A stretch of 64,000 nt of DNA from Mermis nigrescens. Its lineage: Eukaryota > Nematoda > Enoplea > Mermithida > Mermithidae. The notes under the pieces were generated by a model that worked only from the letters and a program-made list of their open reading frames with translations, searched no databases and was not told the origin of the DNA. Below are positions 54,670 to 64,000 of the stretch, piece by piece. Both the position numbers and the translations under genes were made by a program. Each line of letters begins with the position of its first letter. Positions within the stretch are counted from its first letter, which is position 1. The stretch spans positions 434,001 to 498,000 of the forward strand of contig JAVLUZ010000412.1 in the NCBI GenBank assembly GCA_036768485.1, written 5' to 3'.

Positions 54670-55440
54670 GCACACCATCCATGATCGGGGAAGGGGTTAG
54701 GGGTTTTCACCCCCCCGGAAAGGTTTTCAACACCCAGAAATTTTTTCACCCCCCAGAATCCGCGATTTTCCGAAAGTTTCCAAAAGTTCCTGAGAAATTC
54801 GGAGAAAAGGTGCTGTTGTAATCGTTTTTAGCTATCTATTCACTCAAAAGTGTCAAATTTTCGGCGCTTCGAGCCTGTATTCATGTTCTGACTATATTTG
54901 TTCAATCTGTTGGACTTTTTGAAATTTTTTTGGAATTTTTTTACGTTTTTATGCTCTAGAAAGATAGAGCGTCGTCAGGAACACCAAAAAACGATGTTTT
55001 TGAAGCGATTCCAATCCATCATGTTTGGGCCCAAAAAAGGCATTTCAAGATTTCATCCCCAGAATTTCCATGCTAATCAGCGCAGCATAGAACTTCTAGG
55101 GGTGAAACCGAAAAATTTTTCTAAAGTGCTTTTTTTGGGCTCAAAAGCGATGGATAAGCGCCAAAAACTTAATTTTTCAGCGTTTATTCTAGAGAGTAAA
55201 AACATAAAATATTACGAAAAATATAATAAATTAAATAAATTGAACAAAACATAGTCAATAAATGAATATATGGCGCGAAGCGCCGAAATATGAAACGTTT
55301 GAGCAATAGACGGCTAGAATGTTTAAAAGAGCAGCTTTTCTACTATTGTTTTTTTTTTAAATCGCGATCTTTAGGTGAAAAAATTTCTGTTTTGAGTGAA
55401 CAACTTTTTGAGGGGCTGAAAATCCTCATGATCATGTATG
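54670..55440. repeat. Two adjoining family H copies
   Basis: The first (reversed) starts CATGATCGGGG and ends near CCATGCTAATC; the second starts near GCATAGAACTTCTAGGGG and ends ATGATCATGTATG. Both contain the GCATAAAAACATG-like core or its inverse, and the second has GGCGCGAAGCGCCG. Confidence 0.5.
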
Positions 55441-55639
55441 GCAAATACTGTATGCGACCTCATTTTGAAACGAAAAATAAAACTTGCTTACTATTTCCGG
55501 AAGACTAGCGATAAAAAACAAGCCTCTATCATACATGGGCAAGGTAGAGGTGGCCAGAGGGGGATGGCGAAATCCAGGAATGGCCATACAGTAAAGTGTG
55601 ATCATTGTTTTTGTATAAGCTCTTTTTGTACCTATACAT

Positions 55640-56110
55640 GAACGAAGATGGACCCTAAACGTCAGTGTACAATTTTTATGTACATACTAATGGCTTCAAA
55701 TCATATTGGACTTCATCTCCATCGGACAAAAAGTCGTATTTCACTTTTGACTCTGACACTTTTACCAAAAAGTCTCAAATTTTTAATCTGAAATTCATTC
55801 GTTAATTTTGGAAATGAAATTTTTATCAAAAAATTGGCAATTTTTTGTCAATGTGCAGCGTTAACCCGAAAATACCAGAGTAGGGTCACTTTTACTGAAA
55901 TTTTCTACATTTTTTTCGCGTTCGCCTACTTTTTGTCATGTGCAGCATTATTCTGAAAATACCAAAGTAAGGGGACATTGACTGAGATTTTCAAAATTTT
56001 TCGCATCTTTGTTTGCATTTCCTTTCGGTTGTTGCTCGCTGCATTATTGAGAGGCAGTCTAGCTGTCCAGACTGGCGCCGCTAGGTGGTGGTGACAGTCA
56101 GAGGATTTAA
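55640..56110. other. Non-coding stretch with a short duplicated segment
   Basis: Two copies, about 110 bp apart, of a phrase like TGTGCAGC then GAAAATACCA(G/A)AGTA are visible at 55850-55990. Nothing else was recognised. Confidence 0.4.
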
Positions 56111-56114
56111 GGCA

Positions 56115-56341
56115 GGAAACTGTAGCAACCTACTTCCTCTCTGATGACATGTTTATTGTGTGTATTTTTCTTTTTACATTCCTGCCTACTTCTTCACGCT
56201 TCACTTTTGCGCCTCGTAAACATGTAATCTCTCATAATCAAATTTTTTCTAGTTATATTTGAGCTACTTCTCGTGTAGTTTTGTTTCTTTCTTACTAATA
56301 GCATGCTGCGCTTCTATCACTGTCTTTTTCTTTTTATTTAC

Positions 56342-56392
<51 letters not shown>

Positions 56393-56490
56393 TTAATTTT
56401 AAAGTTTTATTTTTATTTATTCCCCCTACATTTTCCTTTTTTTCTTTCTCGCTTTTTTTCTCATATGACTTCCTATTATTTAGGGTAAGA
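56115..56490. repeat. Dispersed repeat family R, second copy
   Basis: It aligns with 12712-13090 in the same orientation. An (ATT)n array (about 56342-56392) lies inside, where the other copy has mixed ATT and TTA sequence. Confidence 0.6.
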
Positions 56491-56564
56491 TATGGAACAT
56501 TATCACATTATGTGCGCTAAAGTGGACACTCTTATTAGAGAAGTTTAGCCAATTTATGGGTCTC

Positions 56565-58610
56565 TAGCAGTGATCGACCGGAGCGGCCAAAATGGCCGGA
56601 GCCGGAGATCCGGCCGGAGCCGGATTGGACCATGTTGCTCCGGCCGGAGCCGGAGGCCGGAGCCGGAGAAATATTATTTTACACGTGTGGATAGAGAGGA
56701 CATGTTTGTGACCAAGACCTAGACTATAGTGCACGTGCATCTCAAATGCATGCCAGCTAGTTACTTATGTAAAATAGACTACATTCAACAAAATTTAAAC
56801 AAAATTACTCGGCAATCTTGCCATCATTTTGCAGCTGTCTATAACATCTTCACTGTTCGCAGTATTTATAAAATCATCATTATCGTAACTATCCGAGCTG
56901 CGTCAGCAATTTGCTGATTCGTTTTTGGACTCGGAAGATCTAACGTGTGGTATCCAGTTGCTTTAAAATTGTATTTTAAAAACAGAAACTTACGCATGTT
57001 TTGCGGCTTCAAGCGATTACGTTGCCCATTAGCTATATCTCTGGCATATACTATATCTCAAAAAGGAGCGCGGACAAAACATTATGAGCTTGTATGAGGA
57101 ATAGTAGGATCAAAAAATAAATGCGGACAAAACATCAAAAATGGCATGATTATATGAGCGTGTATGCGGAATAAAACGTGAAAAACATTCATTGATCGTA
57201 CGCAGTGTTTTTTTGTACAAGGTCCGTTTGTACATGTACAAAGATGGTCCCCAAAAGTCTTTATACATTTTGTTCATGCAAATTTTTGTGGACTATAATA
57301 TAGTACACAATCGATTTTAGTGTGGTAAAACAGGGTTTTCGATCTTTGATAGTGTATTTTAGCTAATTTCTGGGTTTCTGACGCCAAAAATTACTAAAAA
57401 TTGTCTCAAAACGGCGCGAAGCGCCGAAAAATGTGACATTTTTCCATTCTAAATGCAAATTCTGCCATTTTAAAGATATACATATAGAATAAGCAAACTC
57501 ATTTCGGCGCGCAACGCCGCAAATTTTTGGGAATTTTACACCTTTTTAGTTTTTGTCTTCCCAAAAATCTTTGTACATTTTGCACACACAAATTTCGGGG
57601 TACTATAATATGGTGCAGTAGCGATTTTAGTGTGGTAAAAACAGAGTTGTTCGATTTTTGGCAGTGTATTTTAGCTAATGTCTGGGTCTCTAAGGGCAAA
57701 AATCACTAAGAATCGTCTTAAAACGGCGCGAAACGCCGAAAAATTTGACATTTTTCCTTTTGAAATGCAATTTCTGCCATTATAAAGATATTTAGAACAC
57801 ACGATTACTCATTTCGACGCGAATGCGAATTTTAGACCTTTTTTGCAATTTTCGTCTTCCCAAAAATCTTTGTACATGTACAAAGACGGTCCCGAAAAGT
57901 CTTTGTACATCGGGAAAAATCTTTGCCGAGTATAAAAAACACTGATCGTACCAATCTGTTTTTATATAATTTATGCAGCAATTTGAGACGCTGTTGTCTC
58001 CATAGCCTGCCCTAAATAAAGCGTCAATAGGCAACATTTGATGTTAAAGCATGATTGTGTGTGACCGTATATACATACATAGGTACGTTACATACTATAC
58101 TATGTTCATTGAACCGCGAATATGACGTACAGAATGGACAGCAACATTATCTGTAAATCATTATAGCATGTGCAGTGCAAGCCAGACTGTATCTTATGCT
58201 ACTCTATGAGTTCCAGTGTTAACAGAAATTTCCTGCAGCGATTTTCACAGCAAGTGCATGAATTGATCAATAGAGTAATTTTCTTTCCTCCTAAAAATGA
58301 ATATTTTACTATTGTGGTGGTGATATACACTTTATTTGGTGCTATTACCTTTTTCTGCTATTGCATTGTGCTCTGACTAAATTTAATAAGCATAATGCCA
58401 GCAATTAGCACGTTTGGTCACTTTGCAAAAAACGAAAAAATTCTCCGGCCTCCGGCCGATTTTTGGATGTCCTCCGGCCGGTGCACCGGAGTGGAAAAAT
58501 GGCCGGATTTGCCGGAGGCCGGATCTCCGGTCGAGCGACGAAAAATACAAAAAATTATCAATACGGCGCGAAGCGCCGGAAAATTCTGATTATTTCTCTG
58601 TTTCTAGGTA
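56565..58610. mobile_element. Probable transposon relic with CCGGAG-rich ends
   Basis: A GGCCGGAGCCGGAG array (56576-56675) is mirrored by CTCCGGCC and CCGGAGGCCGGATCTCCGG sequences at 58440-58540, and GATCGACCGGAG at the left faces CTCCGGTCGAGC at the right. A complete family D element is nested at 57203-57944. No transposase motif was recognised between them, and the exact ends are unclear. Confidence 0.45.
57203..57944. mobile_element. Family D hAT-type element, longest copy
   Basis: The ends are CAGTGTTTTTTTGTACAAGG and ATAAAAAACACTG. The flanks ATCGTACG (57195-57202) and ATCGTACC (57945-57952) match at 7 of 8. The inside is a partial tandem duplication: the block from GTACTATAATAT through GGCGCGAA(G/A)CGCCG occurs twice. 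Confidence 0.82.
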
Positions 58611-59094
58611 GAGTTTTCGGCCTTTTTCTACAGTAATCTGTGAAATTGTCTTGCAGTACGTTTGGTTTTCTTGAAATCGCCTGACAGTACCTGATCTTCC
58701 AAGAGCTTAGTTAGGGGTAATACTACCTCGAACCCCCTCCCAAGCCCATGTGTGAGCTCGATCACCATACATGCACAAATGCTAAAGTTCTAGGGGGGAT
58801 AAACCGAATTTCGTTGGGGGAAAATAATAAATAAGGTGCATTATTTGATGTCGAAATTTCGTTCTACTGATTTTCACTGCACTATACTCGTAAATTGTCC
58901 CGGGACGTGGCTTAATGAAACTGATACTAGTCTTTCTTAAAAATGCTCCTGAGCACGGGAATGTGAGAGGGGGTATCACTCCCCGTAAGCTCTGAAAAAC
59001 CGATAACAGCCCTTTTTGCCGAAAAATCAGTGGTGGATTACAGAGTTGAACGCCTGTATTCCTATAAAATACCACATAAGTCTAACTGTCACTT
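58611..59094. other. Stretch between transposons
   Basis: It contains family H-like phrases (ACATGCACAAATGC then a G-run). No gene was seen. Confidence 0.35.
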
Positions 59095-62000
59095 GATCAG
59101 CTCTGCCAGTCAAGTTCTCACGGTGCCTCCTTGCGGAGTCCCTGGGTAACGCTAAATCCGTGAGGGCGAAAGGCGGGTTTGTGGCGCCTTAAAACCACAT
59201 GTTCTGGGTAGATGGAGCTCATAGCCATGGTAGGCAGTCCATCTAGGAGAAGGACAACTCTGATTTCAAAACCGACCACTGCCTAGTGGTCTGAGGTGCT
59301 TGCACCATAGGCTAGGTTACACTTGCTTAAAACAAGTGGTTATCGTCAGGAAGGGCATCCGGATGTAGAAAACCTGCTCCAACAATTCAATGCTATGTCG
59401 AAAAGAAATATGGCCCCTAGTCCTCGGCATATCTTAAATGGTAAAGGGGTGCGAAGAATCTCCGGGTTTCAAATATGTAGAGTTGCTTCAATAAATGTTG
59501 GAACAATGTTTGGAAGAAGTAGAGAAATAATAGATATACTAGTCCGTCGAAAAATCAACATATGCTGTGTACAGGAAACAAGGTGGAAAGGATCGTCGTG
59601 TAAATTTATTGGCGATGGTAACGAGAAGTATAAATTTTACTGGTCAGGTGAAGCCTCTGGAGAGGCTGGTGTTGGAATACTAGTCAAAGCAGACAGGGTG
59701 GATGATGTCGTTGAAGTGAAACGAATCAACTCAAGAATAATGTGGCTCAAAATCAAAGCCAACGACGAAATACTAACAGTGGTCTCAGTATACGCCCCTC
59801 AACAAGGGAGAGCAGACGAAGAAAAGGAATTTTTCTGGAACACGCTCACTGATGCAGTCAGAGACTTGTCATTAAATGATCAACTGATCATCTGTGGAGA
59901 TTTAAACGGCCATGTAGGAAATAGTGCTGAGGGTTATGAACAAAACCACGGTGGTTTTGGATACAGGGAAAGAAACAGTGCAGGGGAAGAAATTCTAAAC
60001 TTTGCTGAAAGCCTGCAACTACACGTCCTGAACACGTATTTTAAGAAACCAAATCAACACCTCATAACGTACAAGAGCGGAGCCTACGAAAGTCAGATCG
60101 ATTATATACTAACTGGGTACAAAATGAAATCCAGATGCAAAAATGTCAAGGCAATACCCGGTGAAGAATGCATACCGCAACACCGTGTTCTAATCGCTGA
60201 CTTTTTGTTGCCAAATTGTGCCGTAAAGACCGTTAAAAAAGAATGTAGCCCGAAAATCAAGTCGTGGAAGCTAGCTGACAGCAGCACTCAGGAAAAATTT
60301 GAAAGATTAATAGCTGAACGACTGGAACCAAATGGGTGCTGGTCGCATTTTTGCGACACACTACTCAACTCAGCACAAGAAGTCTGTGGAACATCAAAAG
60401 GAAGTCATCAAAAACGTTTTAGAGAAACATGGTGGTTCAGTGAAAAAGTCAGAACAGCTATCACTACAAAGAAAGATGCTTACCGGAGATGGCAAAAAAG
60501 CCAATGTGCTGATGATAAAGAAGTGTACAAAATGGCTAAAACTGAAGCCAAACGTACGGTAGCTGCTGCTAAGAGTGAAGCACTTGAAGAAGTCTGGAGC
60601 AGCGGCAGTAATCAAGAAAAACTAAGAAAATTATATCGGCTAGCTAAGAACAGAAGGATTGAAAAACAAGATGTTACTGGTGCTATATGTGTAAAAGACG
60701 ATAATGGACGATTATTAGTATCTACAGAACAGATATGTGATAGATGGAGGGAATACTACCAAAAACTGTTGAATGAAAGCAATGGAAAAGTTGAAGTAGA
60801 CGATTGTACAATGGTAGAAGGCCCAGTTGAAGAAATAACGGAAAACGAAGTGAAAGAAGCCATGAAATCTTTCAAAAAACGGAAGTCACCTGGGCCAACA
60901 GGTCTATCAGTAGATGTCATAAAGGCAGCTGGACGACCTGCATTGCTTGCCCTACTTCGTATCTTCCAACAATTGTGGAAAACTGAAGAAATGCCAGACG
61001 ATTTCACTAAAAGCATGACAATACCATTGTATAAAGGAAAAGGCGACCCTCTGAACTGTACATCCTATCGAGGAATCCGACTACTTGAGCACGGCATTAA
61101 AATTTTCGAAAAAATTTTGGAATTAAGGCTGCGAAAACTCATACAAATTAGTGAAATACAATATGGATTTATGCGCCATAGGTCAACAACTGATCCAATT
61201 TTTATATTAAGACAATTACAAGAGAAGTGTGTTGAGAAACACCAACTGCTGCATCACCTGTTCGTAGATCTCGAAAAAGCCTTCGACAGAATACCAAGAG
61301 AAACGATCATATGGGCTTTGAGAAGACAGCTAATCCCAGAAAAGCTAGTAAGACTGATAATGACAACGTCCTTAGTCCCTTAATATTCATAACAGTAATG
61401 GAAGAAGCAACCAAGCAAATATACACTGAAACACCCATGGAACTACTATACGCTGATGACCTTGTGCTCACGGCTAAAAATCAAGATGAGATAAAAGAGC
61501 GTTTCAAATTATGGAATGCAAGTCTAATGAAAAAAGGCATGATCGTCAATCCAAGCAAAACCAAGTATATGGTCTCTGGTGAGAAAGGACCAACTTTGAA
61601 GTCTGGAAGATTCCCATGTGCCGTTAGCTCAAAAGGTGTTGGAAATAATTCCGTCCTTTGTACCATGTGCAAGCGATGGTGCCACAAAAAATGCTCAGGA
61701 ATACGTCAAAGTTTGAACGCAGTAAAAGACAACTTCAAATGTACAGCAAGCACAACTGACGTAGTTTCAGAAATTGTAAAGCCTAACATGCTACAAATCG
61801 ATGAAATGACGGTAGAAAAGGTCAATACTTTCACATACCTAGGCGACACAGTACAAGCCAATGGTGGTGCTGAAGCGAGCGTTAGATGCAGAATCCAGGC
61901 CACATGGAATAAATGGAGAGTCGTAGCTGGTCTACTGATGCAAAAGAGTATACCATTACCAACTTGCAGTCAACTGTACCAGCGCTGTGTTCGCCCAGTC

Positions 62001-62440
62001 CTGCTGTATGGATCAGAAACATGGGCAATGACAAATAGCATAGAAAACGCTTTAAACAGACCTGAAATGAAATTGCTTCGTTGGATGCTTGGTTTGCGCC
62101 TGGCCGACAAAATTAGCAACGAAGAAATTCTTAGAAGACTTACAATGGACAATATCCAGAATACACTGCGGACTTGCAGATTGCGCTGGCTAGGACATGT
62201 CGAAAGAAGCCAGGACAGTAATGTCATATCAGCCAAAAACCTGGTGGCGCCTGGAAAACTGCCAAGAGGCCGGCCGAAGACAACGTCGATGAAGACAATT
62301 AAAAAGGACTTGGCTGCCAAAAATCTACGTATGGAAGACACTCATGATCGGGTGAAATGGCGACATAGCATCAGACGTCCAACCCCAATTGGGAAAAACG
62401 ACGTAAAACGGGATGAGTGATGAGTGAGTGAGGAAAATTA
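59095..62440 (+). mobile_element. Non-LTR retrotransposon (LINE), RTE-like, near full length but broken
   Basis: A structured GC-richer leader (about 59095-59320: TGCGGAGTCCCTGGGTAAC, TGGCGCCTTAAAACCAC, TAGGCAGTCCATCTAGGAG) is followed by one endonuclease/RT reading frame. It ends in a TGATGAGTGATGAGTGAG tail rather than poly(A). Short tandem 3' tails are typical of the RTE group. Target duplications were not determined. Confidence 0.8.
59395..62420 (+). pseudogene. LINE endonuclease/reverse transcriptase, frameshifted
   Basis: The first frame runs to 61383 and the second continues from about 61350 to TGA at 62420. The N-terminal endonuclease (APE type) shows CCVQETRWKG, IICGDLNGHVG and SQIDYIL. 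The reverse transcriptase begins around KSFKKRKSPGPTG, has IPLYKGKGD, YRGIRLL, and LFVDLEKAFDRIP (palm motif A). It then breaks at LVRLI and resumes at NVLSPLIF, so about 30 residues including the usual GxxQG segment are missing and the frame shifts. LLYADDLVL (catalytic YADD) follows, then a Cys/His finger (LCTMCKRWCHKKC) and a C-terminal domain (KFxYLGD-like TFTYLGDT, RWLGHVERS, GRPKTTS). The first in-frame ATG is 59395; the frame is open from about 59323. It cannot make an intact enzyme. Confidence 0.9.
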
Positions 62441-62715
62441 GCTATATTGCTTTTTTGAGCTCAGAAAACTAGCTAAAATACCGTATTGGCTCAGAAATGC
62501 CATTTCTCTTTTCAGTTTTAAAAGGATATATAGCTATTTTCTAAACTCAAAAAGGGCTAAATAGCTATTTTTAGTCCAAAAAGCTATGTAATTATGCTTG
62601 TGAGTTCAAAAAGGCTCTACAGCTAGTTTTCTGAGCCCAAAAAGGCTATATAGCTAATTTTCTGAGGTCATAAAGGCTAAATAACCGTTTTTACGAAGCA
62701 CTTAGCTATCTACCA
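62430..62715. repeat. Degenerate tandem repeat (AAAAAGGCTATATAGCTA units)
   Basis: Units of about 45-60 bp recur five or six times, each with a GAGC(T/C)(C/T)A(A/G)AAA phrase and a TAGCTA palindrome. It starts right at the 3' end of the LINE. Confidence 0.6.
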
Positions 62716-63245
62716 ATTTTTGGTTTTCACCCCCTCTGAAAGTTTGATCTTGCGCACCAATGCTTAGAAGGTCAGCTAAACGACTGGACGATACTCTTTC
62801 TTTCTAGAATATAAAAACTTAAAAACTTTCAGAGAACAAATAACGAAAGTGAACAGAATATGCACGAACTATATTGCCAAAAAATGACTATTAGAAATTG
62901 GTATGTGTGCTTAATTGGCTTTGAAAATAAGAAATTTTCGAAATTTTCAGTCAGACGGCTTTTTAGCGGGGGATAGAAGCCATTCTGCAAGGGGGGGGGT
63001 CAGTCAAAACCCTCAAGCTCCCTAAGTAAACGTATGTATGTTTAAGCCACTGATTAAACCTTCACCTGATATCCATAAACAGATTTTAAATTTATCTTTA
63101 AATCAATTTACTAAACGTTTTTCAAACTGTCAAACAAAAATGCGGATTCAAAGTCAAATTCACGAAAAAAACTCGATTACCGATTCAAGATACCATTGCA
63201 AGCAAAGCAAACTTAAAACGATAAAATACACTCGCATGCACTAGC

Positions 63246-63312
63246 AGCACTAATACATAAAATTAACAATAATAATATTAATAGAATAATAATAATAATG
63301 ATAATAATAATG

Positions 63313-63360
<48 letters not shown>

Positions 63361-63385
63361 GTAATTGCAATAGCAATAATACAAT
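63246..63385. repeat. (AAT)n microsatellite
   Basis: AAT and GATAAT repeats of about 115 bp directly before a hAT-type element. Confidence 0.9.
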
Positions 63386-63394
63386 AATTACATA

Positions 63395-63824
63395 CAGGGG
63401 CGGAACCAGGATTTTATTTCGAGGGTAGGGGCCCAAAATTTTCGTAGTCGTTTTTTGCTTGATATCAAACTTGGATGTAAAAAACCCATCTGCATGACTA
63501 ATTTCTCAGTATCGAGTCCAAGCTTGACGCCAAATCATTTCGAAATTCTAATCTTTGCATTTAATTTTGCGACTTTCTTCGAGGAAAAGAATGCATAAAA
63601 TAATAAATCGGCGCAAAGCGCCGGAAAATTGGGACATTTTCATCATTTTAAAGTCAAATTCTTCTAAAAGTAGACATCTAAAAGTAATAGGAACGAGAAA
63701 TTCGGCGCGAAGCGTCGGAAAATTTTTAGTTAATTAGCTCAAAAGTGTGCAAAAATCTACTTTACATAGCTGTCTTTTTAGTAGCCTTTGAGAATTTTTA
63801 ATTTTCCCTTTTGAGGGACCTCTG
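63395..63824. mobile_element. hAT-type non-autonomous element, family B-related
   Basis: It starts CAGGGGCGGAACCAGG and ends GGGACCTCTG. The flanks ATTACATA (63387-63394) and ACTACATA (63825-63832) match at 7 of 8. It contains GGCGCAAAGCGCCGG and GGCGCGAAGCGTCGG. Confidence 0.72.
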
Positions 63825-64000
63825 ACTACATACATACAATATCATTACGCATGAATGATGATAATAATCCATAACAATAACAATAATGACATTAATAATA
63901 ATTTATTATTATATTATAAAAATAATTTTAAAAACAGTAATATCAGCGCTATTCTCAACTCTTAAACTTTTTAAATAACATGTATATACAACCCACATAT

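Noticed and set aside
60102..62341. Antisense frames of 61-123 codons opposite the LINE
   Set aside because: They are mirror frames of the endonuclease/reverse transcriptase sequence.

Overview
Organism. The window reads as AT-rich nuclear DNA from a nematode. The best evidence is a run of three plus-strand genes for nematode transthyretin-like (TTL) secreted proteins. Further support comes from a minus-strand gene ending in a single paxillin-type LIM domain, the architecture of the nematode muscle-attachment protein UNC-95. Introns are long (up to about 7.5 kb) and full of repeats, exons are small, and gene density is low, so the genome is probably much less compact than that of Caenorhabditis. 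I cannot name the species.

Layout. 0.3-19.1 kb (+): three TTL genes, each with three exons and identical intron phases (1, then 0). 20.7-26.7 kb (-): six phase-compatible exons ending in the LIM exon; the 5' end was not found. 30.2-35.1 kb (-): two exons giving a complete 176-residue coiled-coil protein of unknown function. 38.0-51.3 kb (-): exons of a candidate ARM-repeat/BTB protein; the last three exons join cleanly, while the two upstream ones are weaker. 52.8-54.7 kb (-): two exons for a 119-residue protein with an N-terminal hydrophobic segment and a Cys-rich tail. 59.1-62.4 kb (+): a LINE with endonuclease and reverse transcriptase, broken by a deletion and frameshift. These genes were assembled by eye from splice signals, reading phase and family motifs, so exon edges are predictions. 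I see no functional link between them.

Repeats. Most of the window is transposon-derived. Several non-autonomous families end in CAG...CTG-like termini and are flanked by 8-bp target duplications that I matched by eye, the hAT signature. A 2.6-kb relic at 43.1-45.7 kb still carries hAT transposase motifs and holds two further elements nested one inside the other. There are two foldback-like structures whose arms are minisatellites in opposite orientation, a large inverted pair of repeats flanking the second and third TTL genes, long TIR elements, and AT, AAT and GC-rich hexamer arrays. A GC-rich palindrome (GGCGCgaAGCGCC) recurs inside many otherwise different families.
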